Assembly: GCA_029891385.1 (NCBI GenBank)
Contig: CM057226.1
Span: 93,194,977 to 93,258,976, forward strand
Direction of reading: 5' to 3'
Source of the DNA: Erythroxylum novogranatense
Taxonomy: Eukaryota > Streptophyta > Magnoliopsida > Malpighiales > Erythroxylaceae
DNA length: 64,000 bases
A program made the position numbers and the translations under genes. Shown in pieces: positions 44,352 to 55,735 of the stretch. A model generated the notes under the pieces. It saw only the letters and a list, made by a program, of their open reading frames with translations, searched no databases and was not told where the DNA came from. Within the stretch, counting starts at the first letter, position 1. Each line of letters opens with the position of its first letter.

Positions 44352-45143
44352 TTGGACCAATTTATCATTGTCTTCATTGATGATATATTGGTGTATTCTA
44401 AGAGTGATCGGGAGCATGAGGAGCATTTGAGGATGGCTTTGGAGACTTTGAGGAGTAATGAGTTGTATGTCAAATTCGAGAAATGCGAATTTTGGCTGAG
44501 GGAAGTTTCATTTCTTGGACACGTGATCTCAGAGCAAGGAGTTAATGTGGATCCAAAGAAGATAGAAGCAGTTGTGAATTGGGAAGCGCCGAAGAATGTG
44601 GCAGAAGTGAGGAGTTTTCTGGGTTTGGCAGGCTACTACAGACGGTTTGTGGAGGGATTCTCGATGATATTCGCTCCGATGATGAAATTGTTGAGAAAGA
44701 ATCAGAAGTTTGATCGGAGTGAGGATTGTCAGAGGAGCTTCGAGGAGCTCAAGCGCAGATTGACCAGTGCCCCGATTTTGATTTTGTCATCGGGTGATAA
44801 GGGTTATTCGGTGTATAGTGATGCTTCGAGGAAGGGTCTCGGATGTGTTTTGATGCAGGGAGATCGGGTAATTGCTTATGCTTCGAGGCAGTTGAAGCCT
44901 TATGAGCTGAATTATCCGACGCACGATTTGGAGTTAGCAGCGGTGATCTTTGCCTTAAAGATTTGGAGGCATTATTTGTATGGAGTTCAAACTCGGATCT
45001 TCACTGATCATAAGAGTCTGAAGTATTTGCTAAGTCAGAAGGAATTGAATTTGAGGCAGCGGAGGTGGTTAGAGCTACTAAAGGACTATGATTTGTTGAT
45101 TGAGTATCATCCGGCAAGGCCAATCTTGTGGCGGATGCCTTGA
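44352..45143 (+). pseudogene. pol: Gypsy E RT C-terminal half and RNase H
   Basis: A 263-codon open run. It starts at the RT catalytic region, FIDD at 44373-44384 ([23 protein letters not shown]), continues through [18 protein letters not shown] and [15 protein letters not shown] (thumb), and enters RNase H at [18 protein letters not shown], with [34 protein letters not shown] and [11 protein letters not shown]. The run ends with a frameshift at LLIEYHP, just before the conserved junction to integrase. RNase H would degrade the RNA template during reverse transcription. It depends on the broken upstream half, so it is not functional as is. Confidence 0.9.
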
Positions 45144-46203
45144 GGTGAAGTCGCCGATTGCTCATGTTCGATCGATTTATCTTCCTTTATTGGAAGAGAT
45201 GGCTAAGCTTAGGATAAGTTTGACACAGGAAGAACCGGATTGTCTTCTAGCTAATTTTCGAGTTAGACCGATGTTGAAGGAAAAGGTTAGGGATTTGCAG
45301 GCTCAGGATGCGGATTTGAGCAAGCTTCGGGATGAGATTCATATTGGCAAGGTTTCTGAGGTAGATGTGCGGGATGATGGGCTTATGACAGTTGCGGGTA
45401 GGTTGTGTATTCCGGATGTGAGGGAGATCAAGGATGAGATTATGGATGAGGCACACAATGCGCCTTACACCATGCATCCTGGTAGCATCAGGATGTATCG
45501 GGATTTGAGAGAGTACTTTTGGTGGAAAGGCATGAAGAGGGATATAGCAGAGTTCGTCAGTAAGTGTCTAGTGTGTCAGCAAGTCAAGGCTGAACACCAG
45601 GCACCTTCGGGCAAGTTGAGGCCGTTGCCTATTCCGGAGTGGAAGTGGCAGCGAGTGAGGATGGACTTTTTGATGGGATTGCCTAGGACCAGCAGGAGGC
45701 ACGATGCCATTTGGTTGATTGTTGATCAGTTGACTAAGTCAGCCCACTTTTTGGCGATTCGACAGACTGATTCTTTGCATGTGTTGGCAAAGAAGTATAT
45801 CGATGAGATAGTGAGGCTCCATGGGATTCTGGATTCGTTCGTGTCAGACCGAGATCCGCGGTTCACTTCGAGGTTTTGGGGCAGTTTGCAAGAAGCTTTA
45901 GGGACGAAGCTGAATTTTAGTACGGCTTTTCACCCTTAAACGAATGGTCAGTCGGAGAGGACTATTCGGACACTTGAGGGGATGCTTCGGGCTTGTGTGA
46001 TGGATTTTCGAGGAGCATGGGATGAACATTTGCCGTTGGTCAAATTTGCTTACAACAATTCGTACCATTCGAGCATTCAGATGGCTTCGTATGAGGCGTT
46101 GTATGGTAGGAGGTGCAGGACTCCGATCTGTTGGGATGAAGAAGGAGAGAGGCAATTGGAAGGACCAGATTTGATTCAGATGATCGCTGAGAAAGTCAAC
46201 TGA
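45144..46203 (+). pseudogene. pol: Gypsy E integrase
   Basis: Integrase inserts the cDNA into the genome. The frame 45100-45939 includes the RNase H/integrase linker, the HHCC zinc domain ([29 protein letters not shown]), and a core with D at 45664-45666 (MDFLMGL) and D at 45847-45849 (VSDRDPRF). TAA at 45937-45939 interrupts the core before the third acidic residue, which is present at 45955-45957 (NGQSERT). Spacing between the second D and the E is 35 residues, as expected for DD35E. The C-terminal part (AYNNSYHSSIQMASYEALYGRRCRTP) continues to a stop near 46201. Confidence 0.88.
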
Positions 46204-46725
46204 TTAAGCAATGACTTAAGGCAAAGATAGACGTAATGAAGAGTTATGTTGATGCTCACCGAAAGGAGATGGAGTATGATGTCGGTGAGAAAGTGTTTCT
46301 TAAAACATCTCCTTGGAAGGGAGTTTTGAGGTTCGGCAAGAAAGGGAAGTTGAGTCCGAGGTATGTGGGTCCTTATGAGATCCTTGAGAGGATTGGACCA
46401 CTCGCCTACAGATTGGCATTACCTCCGGAGTTATCGCAGATTCATGATGTTTTTCATGTGTCGATGTTGAGGAGATATAGATCGGATCCCTCACATGTTA
46501 TTCAGGCTAGTGAGGTTCAGTTGCGAGATGATTTGAGCTATGAGGAGCTTCCAGTACAGATTTTGGATTCTAAGGACAAGGTTCTCAGGAACAAGACGGT
46601 TCAGTTAGTAAAAGTCCTTTAGAGGAATCATTCGGTAGAGGAAGCTACTTGGGAGCCATTGGAGGCTATGGAGAAGTATCCGATCTCTTCAATGATTCGT
46701 AAATTTCGAGGACAAAATTTCTTTT
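46204..46725 (+). pseudogene. pol: Gypsy E integrase tail and chromodomain-like end
   Basis: The frame at 46236-46622 reads the GPY/F-type linker (VFLKTSPWKGVLRFGKKGKLSPRYVGPYEILERIG, LALPPELSQIHDVFHVSMLRRY) and then LPVQILDSKDKVLRNKTVQLVKVL, followed by TAG and NHSVEEATWEPLEAM, KYPISS. This is the position and style of the group II-like chromodomain of Tekay/Del elements, which guides insertion to heterochromatin. It ends at KFRGQNFF, immediately before the polypurine tract. Frameshifts upstream (46200-46236) and the TAG disrupt it. Confidence 0.75.
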
Positions 46726-46738
46726 AAGAGGGGAGAAA
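46726..46738 (+). promoter_or_regulatory. Polypurine tract of gypsy E
   Basis: AAGAGGGGAGAAA directly before the 3' LTR start TGTTAGACCC. Confidence 0.8.
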
Positions 46739-47264
46739 TGTTAGACCCTAATTTTTTTCTTATGATCTTATTCAAGATGAATTGTGATAATTGTGATTTT
46801 GCCTTAGTTTGATTAAATTGTGTTGGGCCTTGGCTTTTTAGGAAGGGCCCAAGCCCTTTAGGGTTTAAGAAGAGAATAAGAAAAGAATAGAAAGAAGAGA
46901 AAGGAAAGGAAAAGAAGAAAGAGAAGAAGAGAAACGCGTCGGTGGAGAGGAGAGAGAAGAAGAAGAGTTTCGCAATTTGGGCTTTCAAACCGATTCAAGC
47001 AACTTCTGGTAAGTTTACTTCCTTCTTAACTTGTTTTGATTAGGTTTAAACATTGAGATTGTGGATTATGTGAGAATCGACGATGTTTTAGGGTTTTGGG
47101 CAAAAATATGGCTAAATCGTTAGATTGATGTGTTTGGGAGTTGAGAATGACTTAGGAATGCCTTTTAAGACCTGTTATATTGTTTAGAAGTGTTGAGTGT
47201 GGTAAATCGAGGAATTAGCAGTTGAAATCTGCAGAAATCTGGGTTCGGAGTCGAGTTCCTCGAC

Positions 47265-47420
47265 CCAGACGTCGTGACGTGCGTATGAACACGCCGCGGT
47301 GAACGAAGAAGGGAGCCACGTCGCGACGTAAATAATTTTACGATTATTCGTCATGGCGTGCAGAAATGTTGTAGACGCCGCGACGCATTTAAGGAGACGC
47401 GACGAGCGCCCTTCGTTCTT
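47265..47420 (+). repeat. CpG-rich palindromic minisatellite in gypsy E LTR
   Basis: About six irregular units around CGTCGCGACG. The best is the perfect 12-bp palindrome ACGTCGCGACGT at 47318-47329; variants are CGTCGTGACG, CGCCGCGACG and CGTCATGGCG. Same core as the array in gypsy B. Confidence 0.7.
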
Positions 47421-47994
47421 GCGAAGCCCCTTGTTTCAAATTGAGATGTTTATATTGTTAGGGATATCTTTTGGTGTAGATATCCGAACGAGGTGATCTT
47501 GGATTCACAGATCTAGAAATTAAGGACTACAAGTTGTATGAAGAAAGGAAATTCGGGAATTGTTTCGGAAAGTTTGGGAATTTCGATGGGAATCGGATGG
47601 AGACTTTTAACGCTTTACTTTTTGCTTTTCGAGCTTTATTAAATAATTAATATAGATATTAATTGCGTGGAAACTTGGTTTATTATAGGAACCAAGTTGA
47701 TTTGACCCAATCGCGAGAGGAAGGACAACAAAGGAGTCTCGATACTCGGCGATACTAGGTGGGTAATATGTTTATCGTTATGTGTGTATGGGCAATTGCA
47801 TGATGTGTGCTTGCTTCATGTTATATGACATTATTTGTATTGAATTGCATGAGAGATGCTGAATATGCTTTGATCATAATTATGCATGGATTAATGGGCC
47901 TTTATGGCAATGGAAAGAATGGAAATTATGATATGCTTTGAGCATGAATCGAATGGATTATGTGCTTTGTTTGGGCAAGAGAGTTACGGATGGA

Positions 47995-48046
47995 GTCACG
48001 CACGCTGACATTTTGAAAGCCTTCTCCCGGCCGCCCGCTTGTGGCG
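47995..48046 (+). promoter_or_regulatory. Leader palindrome and GC block in gypsy E
   Basis: GTCACGCACGCTGAC (47995-48009), then AGCCTTCTCCCGGCCGCCC and GCTTGTGGCG (48018-48046). The second block aligns with AGCCTTCTCCCGGCTGCCC in LARD LTR 3. The palindrome is imperfect in this copy. Confidence 0.55.
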
Positions 48047-48787
48047 ATTTAGATTCTCGAGAAATCGACTCGGATGGATTACGGATTTACCTTCGGGTTA
48101 TCCGGATGGATTACTGAACTCGAGCCAGTTGTTTGTACATACATGATTGATTTGATGAGCATAAGATATGATGGATTTGATAGATTTGTTGCATAATGAT
48201 TGATGTAATAAGAAATAGAAATTGCTTGACATATACCGATTGAATGTGAATTGAATTGATGAATTATGATTTGCTAGTGATATGTATATTATATATATAT
48301 ATATATTGCTTGATTGTGTGGCTCTGCTGCCAATGGCTATAAACGATATGCCATCGAGTCATAGCTCACCCCATTACTCTCCTCCTCGGTGCAGATCGAG
48401 ACGATAGTTGACTTGGCGAGGCATCGAAACTTCCACTAATTAAGAGCTTTGCCTTAAGTTAGTAATTTGATCGCCCTCCGAGCATTTTATCATGGAGCAT
48501 CTTTTGTATTTTGAAATTTCATTTTACTTTGTATTACGCTGCATTTGAGAATACTGTTGCATTTCTTCGAATGAGTACGACATATGTTTTATGAATTTGA
48601 GATATGGAAATGCATGTTGAGAATGCATGCGATGGTATGTATGAGTATATGTTTACGTATGTGCGAATCGAATATGTCTTTGTATGGATGTTGGGATCGG
48701 GTTCGACGGTATATGGAGCGCCCGACGCTGGGGCAACCCGAGGGGCCCTCCCTCGGGGATTCAGACGTACGGGGCCCGGGCCCAACA

Positions 48788-51700
48788 CAGAGAGAGATTA
48801 AGGAAATGCACTTTTCTTGCTCCTGCACAATGTTAGCATATATGCACATAAATACTGAATGTTTTCCCAAAAAAAAAAAGTGGTACATCCATTCATTGAC
48901 AACTTCCAGGTATAATTGATATTAAATGTGATTTTATTGAAAATAAGGAGTAGAAGGAGTAAAAAGAGTGATCTTGGTATGAGTTGTGATAAGGAAAGAT
49001 TTAGAAACAAGATTGGTAGTGATCTAGAAAATGTTCACTAAATATGTTTCAATCTTTTAACCATAACGTTTTCTATAGTTTTCCAAATGAGATGATTCTT
49101 AATTTGGATTAATCTAGAGATATATGGATATATTTCGTATGAAGACATCAAATTTCATTTCTGTCTCTAAAAGTCTCAAAATTTCATGAAGTTAAGAATT
49201 TGGTGCAGTATGTTGGTGTAGGAATGGAAATATCATTTTTTGACTTTAGGGGAAAATTTGAAATTGATATAAATAGATTTTAGCAAAGGTACCTTCTTGA
49301 AAGTTGTATATCTTTCTTTTATCTTTCCAATAGTATATAGTATGAAAGTTTTGGACATCAGAGTCAAAATTTATGATCTTTATAAGTGAAGACATTCTGG
49401 GGAAGAAATGAGACGAAAGAAATGAGATAGAAGAAAATGCGACTGAAGAAAATGAGATCGAAGAAATGAGACCGAAGAAAATGAGATGGAAGAAAATGAT
49501 ACTGAAGAAATGAGATGGAAGAAAATGAGACGGAAGAAAATGAGACGGAAGAAATGAGACGGAAGAAAATGAGACGGATGAAAATGAGACGGATGAAAAT
49601 GAGACAGAAGAAAATGAGATGGAAGAAATGAGACGGAAGAAAATGAGACGGAAGAAAATGAGATGGAAGGAAAGTGAGACGATGGAAATGAGACGATAGA
49701 AATGAGACGATGGAAATGAGACAATGGAAAATAAGATGGAAGGAAAGTAAGACGATGTAGAAGTCAAAAGCCTGAATTGGTCTTCAAGGTCTTCATGAAA
49801 GTTGTAGATCTCGAAGTCCTCTTTCTAATAGTCCAAAAACTAAGTCAATCCGACATATGTTGTGAGAGTCTTCTAGAAGAAAGTGTTATGTTAGAATATG
49901 CAAGGATGCTTTTGGCAACACACTTAAGTATGGAAGACATAGGGCATAAATGGAAGGGCAAATGAGACAATTCTCAATCATTAAGGGCAAAATTGAAAGA
50001 AGTGTTGTCTTGCCTAAAAATAGAGTAGAAACACGAAAATGGAAGGAAGTAGAAGAAAAAAACAAAAATTCTAGAGAAAAGAGAGAAAATGTCACGAAAA
50101 AGAGAGAGAAGTACAAAGAGAAGAAAAGACAAAGAGAAATAAGCTAGGGTTTCAATTTCCCTAGCCTACAAGAGAGATTTTGGGGTTGATCAAGAAAGGA
50201 AACAAATAGAGAAAGAAAAGAGCTTCCAATTGAGCTAAAGATCTCTTCATTTGGTGAAGAATCAAGGTAAGATAATTTTGAATCTTTTAGATTTTTGGAA
50301 GGATTCTAATTCATCGAGTTTAGAAAATGTTGGGTTCAAGTATTCTAGAATCAATTTTAGTGATTTTGCATTATGGCATTTTCAATTAGATTCCTATTGG
50401 ATGATGATTTGGATATTTTGAGATCATATGAGGTTAGAAAAGAGATGTTGAGAAATTAAGTTATGATATAAAGTCATCTTGAGGTGTAAGTTTATGAATA
50501 AGCTAGACATATGCAAAAGGGCAAAGATTGTTGGGAGGATTTAAAAAGATTATGTACAAATGAAGTGTAAAGCTAAGTTAAATTAGACACATATGAATTA
50601 TGAAATGAGAATGAGCATAATATGTGTTCTAGAACAAATGCTCGAGATTGTCATTGAGCATGCATTATACATGGTCCATTATTACAATTGTGCATAAATT
50701 AATATTTTTACATGTGCAATTATTGATGAGTGTGCAATGTGTGTTTGCATAAATGGGTTGTGCAGGTCAAGTGTCTGCATTCAGACGTTCCCAGAAGTTG
50801 AAAGCAAATGCTAATATGGAGCGTACTGTGAGTAGACCTAGATAGTCTCATTCTATTATTTGTTATGTTTGCCTTTTCGATATTAATTGAATTCTGAATG
50901 TGCTTGATTATGTTGGGTTACAAACACGAGGTCCAATGATTGTGATTGTGATTTAGATATTGAAGTGCTAATTGCATGTGAATAAGATGAACTAAGTGCA
51001 CTGAAGTGTTTGTTAAGTGAACTTTGAATGTGATATTGCATGGAAGTTAAGTGTGAATTCTCAACTATATGTTGAATGTCGTACTACGGTCTGATGATAA
51101 GTGATTGTGACTGAATAAGAGCATGCAATATAAGTGATGCATTCCATGTCATGAATGCATGAAATATAAAGGCGTTGTGACTTGTGTTGCTTGTATGAAG
51201 CGCTTCCACGTAGAGCTATGCTCCGTGATTCTATTTTGACTGAGCCCTATGGGCTAGTATTATGCTCTGACTGGGCCCTATAGGCCAGTATTCTGTTCTG
51301 ACTGAGTCTACGAACCAGTATTCTATATATGTGAGTGACAGGCACTTAGTCACAACAATAAGAACGAATGTGAGTTCCATACAAATGGCATATGCATAAT
51401 ATGATTATTTGAGTGAATTGAATATGAATGTGAATGTGAAATTCTGTATGATATGTGAATTATGTATTATGTGACTGGGTGAGCCATCGATGATGGTTGC
51501 TCATTGATTTCGCAAAACTCACCAAAAATTTGCAATTATTTTTCAGGATCAGAAGAATAACCCATTAGACTAACGGGAGTATGCTTGCAGCATTCAGTGA
51601 AGGATAAGGTTCGGGATCAGTTCGCGTCAGCATTTGTGTTTTCTTATTTTGTATTGAATTGTATATTCCGCAACTTTTTGTATAAATTGTATTAGTTGTA

Positions 51701-51882
51701 AATGTTGATGAGTGAATGTGGACCTAATTTGATTATTGAATTCCGTATATTGTGTTTGTGATTTCAAAAAAAAAACCAATTTCTGAATGTGTTAAACACT
51801 TTAACACGCCACCCTCACAGGGCACGGACTCGGATATCACCATCGATGTCGGGTTCGGGTCATCGCGGGAGTGGGTGCTACA
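48788..51882 (+). repeat. Gypsy H 5' LTR, truncated at its start
   Basis: Begins within AGAGAGAGATTAAGG, matching 55792 onward in the 3' LTR, and ends GTGGGTGCTACA. It contains a minisatellite (49380-49750), a GA-rich leader (about 50030-50150) followed by TAGGGTTTC, and the conserved end shared with gypsy B. Relative to the 3' LTR it lacks about 450 bp after position 49870. Confidence 0.85.
49380..49750 (+). repeat. Minisatellite in gypsy H 5' LTR
   Basis: About twenty-five units of GAGACGGAAGAAAAT with variants (GAGATGGAAG, GAGACGATGG). The 3' LTR carries a shorter version at 56398-56655. Two minus-strand ORFs over it (Ser and Phe rich) are translations of the repeat. Shared modules lie on both sides (about 49285-49395 and 49770-49880). 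Confidence 0.8.
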
Positions 51883-54800
51883 TTTATGTAGTATTAGAGC
51901 CCAAAAGTACTATCTTATATAGGCATTCTAAAATATGTGTCAAGTTACATGCACATTAGTCATGTCATAGAAGACAACGACAATTGATCCCCAATATGAG
52001 TCACATGCATGAGCATTCCTTAAGAGTCTGAGTTGTTAGAAGCATTAGGAGAAATGATGGTTTGACAGAATGTGAGAAAATAAAGGTTTATGGACATTTT
52101 GAAAATGAGAAATAGTATCTTGGTTTGTATGATAAATAAGAGTCCACCACAAAGGATACATATCCCTAAAGGTGATATATGCTTTGGGGGTGAAATAAGT
52201 GTGAATCGGTATATTACCATGGATTGATTGAGGAAAAAGCGAATATGAATAGAAATGAGGAGATTAAAGTGTATAGACAAAATGAAATGAAATCAGAAAA
52301 TTGTTATGATCATAAAAGGGCGAATTTGGAACGGAAAGGTGATGTGAGTAATGTGATAAGAGTTTGTAATTAAAAAAAAATACACACACACACACACCAC
52401 ACACACACACACACACACATACACAAAATAAATAGTATATGGTTAGATATAACAGATAAAGATTCAGTGTATTTGTATCAGTGGGTGTACTATTGAATAT
52501 GAAATCGATGTTGCGATTTGGTGATATGTTCTCGAAATTGATATGAATGTGAATACATTTTCATGGATTGTTTAAGGAAAAATAAGGATATAAGTAGAAA
52601 TGATGAGATTAAAGTATATATAAGCCAAGTTGATATGACCTTGAAAGGTTGAACTTGGACTTAGAATGGTTGTGTGATTACCGATATAAGAGTTTATGGT
52701 TCAATATGAGAATATATCCGTGGATTGGAGATTTAAGCTTCATATGGGTTATGCCCCTATAATTATGAATTGATTGAGAACATACATGTGAGAGATGATG
52801 ATAATGAGATAATAAAAAAAAAGAAAAAGTTGTTGAGTTTAGGTTGATTCGCCATTGTGAGTGCACATCTGATAGAGCGATCACCATGACAAGTGAGAAT
52901 ATTAAGCATATGTGTATAATATGCATGGAGATGATATAGGAAGCAATTGGTGACTTATTAAATAAGTTCTAATCATAGTTTCTATAGTTCAAAGTTCAAG
53001 ATGAGCTAGAGTAAGATGTGAGAGTACTTGTAGTGATTGATTGGGAAGGAATTGAGATTGTTAATGATGTTATCACATGTGATGGAATTGAGGAAAAAGA
53101 AAAAAGACACGATTATGGCATAATCGCCACAATCGGGGACTAGCACAAAAGGAAAAAAATTGTCTAGAATTAAATGGGATTAAAGTATCCTGAGAATAAG
53201 CTATTAATTGGAGAGCTGACATAAATACATCTCTAGATAAGATGTAATGATTTTGGTGATATATGCCAAGATATTAGAGTAAATGAAATTGTTTGGTACC
53301 TTCCAGAGCCTCATTGCAAGGGATGTTCCGATCTTGCAAGCTATGGCATAAATTGATCTTATCGAGATATGATGCATAGTTAAAATTGATCTTTTCGAGG
53401 TATTAAGAATGACTGATACGTAATTATAGAAAATGGTTGATTAATAAGGATTTCATGAACAGTATTGATGATTGTAGCAAGAAATCATCTTTCAAAGAAG
53501 AATTTTCTTAAGTTGAGTTAAGTTGATTAGACTATTCGATTTAAGAGTGACCAATGAAGAGACAAATCGGAAATGAATATGTAATAAGTTAAAAGTGAAT
53601 AATGGAGTCATATCCTAAGTGAAGACTCAGGCATAGAAAGCGGAATATACTACTAAGAGTATATGCATTAACTATATGAGTAGATTATAAATTCGAGGTG
53701 ACATTATTGCATATGTGAGGAGAATATAGGTCCACTTTATATTCGATGTAAATATGTTTAGGAGATACAAATTGAATATGAGGAATGTGATACTAACACA
53801 CAAAGTGAAGCACACAAATACATTGAAATGCGTGGTGGAAGCAATACGAATGAATAGGTGTTTGAGTAAGTCGATGTGAATTAAAGGAATTCGAATGAAA
53901 AGAGAAAATCATTAGATTCAAGAGGTTAAGTGACAAACTGAAAATGACATGAGACAATATTACTTTCATTGAGGAATTAGTCACCTAAGGAATTGTAAGA
54001 ATTAATTTTTGGATATAAGGAAAATTGGGTTATTTCTGTTGGAGATATCGATACCCCGACAGTATTATGAAGTTGAAAATTTTAGTAATCTAAGTAAAAT
54101 CAGGTCAATTGGTTGTGATGATTATGGATGAGATCTTGGATATAGTCGAACAGTTAAAAGAATACTTTGAAACATTTGAGGAAAAAGGTGTAAATTGTAT
54201 GAATGATTAATATAAGAAGAATTTTGAGGATCTATAACCTCAATGTTAATTATGCCATTTGGAATTGGAGATTATGCAGTGTATAATGAAGTTTCACATT
54301 AGAAATTATGATATAATATGTTGTAACAATATAAAGTGGCTTTTGTATACACAAAGACAATTAAAGTCTTATGAGTTGATTTTGATACGTGGTTGAAGTG
54401 TTATGATAAAAATCGCTTTGAAATCCTGGAGACATTTGATGTGCCAAGTCATTTCTGGAATGCACAAATGAGTACCATACTAGTAAAGGTAGTGTGTAAT
54501 CTAACACCTTGAACAAATAATTCTATAATGAAATAGTGCAAATTCAGATGTTGAGGTTACCAAATCTAGTGCAATGAAGAGTGCAGAATGTTGAGTGGAA
54601 TATAGGGCAAAATGAAGTGTTACTAGTTGTATTGAAATTTTTAGATCAGTTTTACGAGAAGAAGTAAGAAAGCCTAAAAGCTAAGGATTCAGAACTTCGA
54701 GTCCCACAGAGGTGTTGAAAACGAATATGAACTTTTGAGTGGAATCGGAGGAACGATATTTGGTGATCGAAATAAGAAGTATGTATATTCGATCAAGATG

Positions 54801-55735
54801 ATTGAGTAAAATTTTTTTTAGAGAAACCTAAGTAACAATCTAAGATAGACTTCCTATTAGGAATACGCTAAGATTGTATTTTAGTTGCTAAGGATGTAGA
54901 AACAAGTGGTTGAAGGTTTGAACTACCAGTAGTTTTAACTATTAGAAATATGCTTGGAGCTCATATTTTTTAGTTCGTAAGAATATGAAATTGAGGTATA
55001 ATTCAAATTGATTGTAGGCATAACAATTGTGACCATAGTGGTATCATTAAAAGCAATATGGGGCATTGTATGACAGAAAGGTGGTCATTCACCCTTATAT
55101 TGAGATGAAGAGGGCCTAAAATGGTATAAAGGCAAAATAAATTTGAGATACTGTTAGTAAGTGAGATGAATTTGAAATAAGAGTAAGGTGACTCATGAAA
55201 GATAAATAAGGTGGGTGAATCAACACTGGATTTAGGGAATATAGTGAAATGGACATAAGGGTTGAATGTATTAACATTGAAGAGCAGTGAATTGTCGAAG
55301 GAAAAATGAAGTGTTTTTATGAGTACCACCTTGGAAAGGTGTGCTCAAATTTGGAAAAGTATAAGTTAAGTTATATGAATTGGTATGTATGAAAATTCTT
55401 ATGAGTTAGTGTTACTGGTGGAAGAGGTTTTAGATTCAAAAATATGTGATATGTGAATAGATTAAGAAATAATGGTATGATCAATAAAGATGGACTGACA
55501 TCATACGAAGTAAAATTTAGTAAGTAATCTGAAATATACCCATGAAATAGTTGAGATAGTGTGATAACTGAAGTAGTGATTGAAGGACTTATTGAGTTAT
55601 CAGCTGTAGTCATTTGGGAGAGTATCCAATCAAGTATATGAAAATTGGGGAAGCATATGAGGAATTATTACCTCTACCATATTGATCAATTAGATGAGAA
55701 TTTCAGGGATGAAATTTATTTAAGAAGGGGAGAAA
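51883..55735 (+). pseudogene. pol: Gypsy H internal region with pol relics
   Basis: A decayed primer site TAGTATTAGAGC is at 51889-51900. Most of the region is stop-filled. Relics: an RT-like piece near 54115-54200 in which the catalytic box can only be guessed; GDYAVYNEVS (about 54270-54295), matching the RNase H start DYAVYSDAS type; FEILETFDV following it; VFL-VPPWKGVLKFGK (about 55310-55360), matching the integrase tail; and a final FQG(N)EIYLRRGE-like end before the polypurine tract GAAGGGGAGAAA (55724-55735). Gag and protease are not recognisable. 52381-52425 is a CA microsatellite. Confidence 0.65.
52381..52425. repeat. CA microsatellite
   Basis: Run of about 20 CA dinucleotides with one interruption (CACCAC). 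No other significance seen. Confidence 0.9.

Larger units (their letters stand above)
41764..48787 (+). mobile_element. Gypsy E: Tekay/Del-like Ty3/gypsy element with truncated 5' LTR
   Basis: Order: LTR stub 41764-41867, primer site 41872-41883, gag, protease, RT, RNase H, integrase, chromodomain-like tail, polypurine tract 46726-46738, full 3' LTR 46739-48787. RT before integrase defines Ty3/gypsy, and the tail after integrase is of the Tekay/Del chromovirus type. About 1.9 kb of the 5' LTR is missing. The 104 bp that remain differ from the 3' LTR at 5 sites, all transitions. Gag is intact, pol is broken by frameshifts concentrated in 43496-44351 and by some stops. Confidence 0.9.
46739..48787 (+). 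repeat. Gypsy E 3' LTR (2,049 bp)
   Basis: TGTTAGACCC to GGGCCCAACA. Contains a GA-rich tract (about 46860-46945), a CpG-rich palindromic minisatellite (47265-47420), a module shared with gypsy B (47455-47545), the leader palindrome and GC block (47995-48046), a TA run (48290-48306), GCTCACCCC (48364-48372) and the folded U5 end (48690-48787). No TATA box is certain. It abuts the H LTR at 48788. Confidence 0.9.

Noticed and set aside
49380..49750. Possible CRISPR-like array of short repeats
   Set aside because: The genome is a plant, units are contiguous and degenerate with no unique spacers, and the array lies within an LTR.
49246..49767. Long minus-strand Ser/Phe/His ORFs here and at 56353-56701, and 24688-24996
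   Set aside because: Read through purine minisatellites; composition follows the repeat unit and differs with array length.
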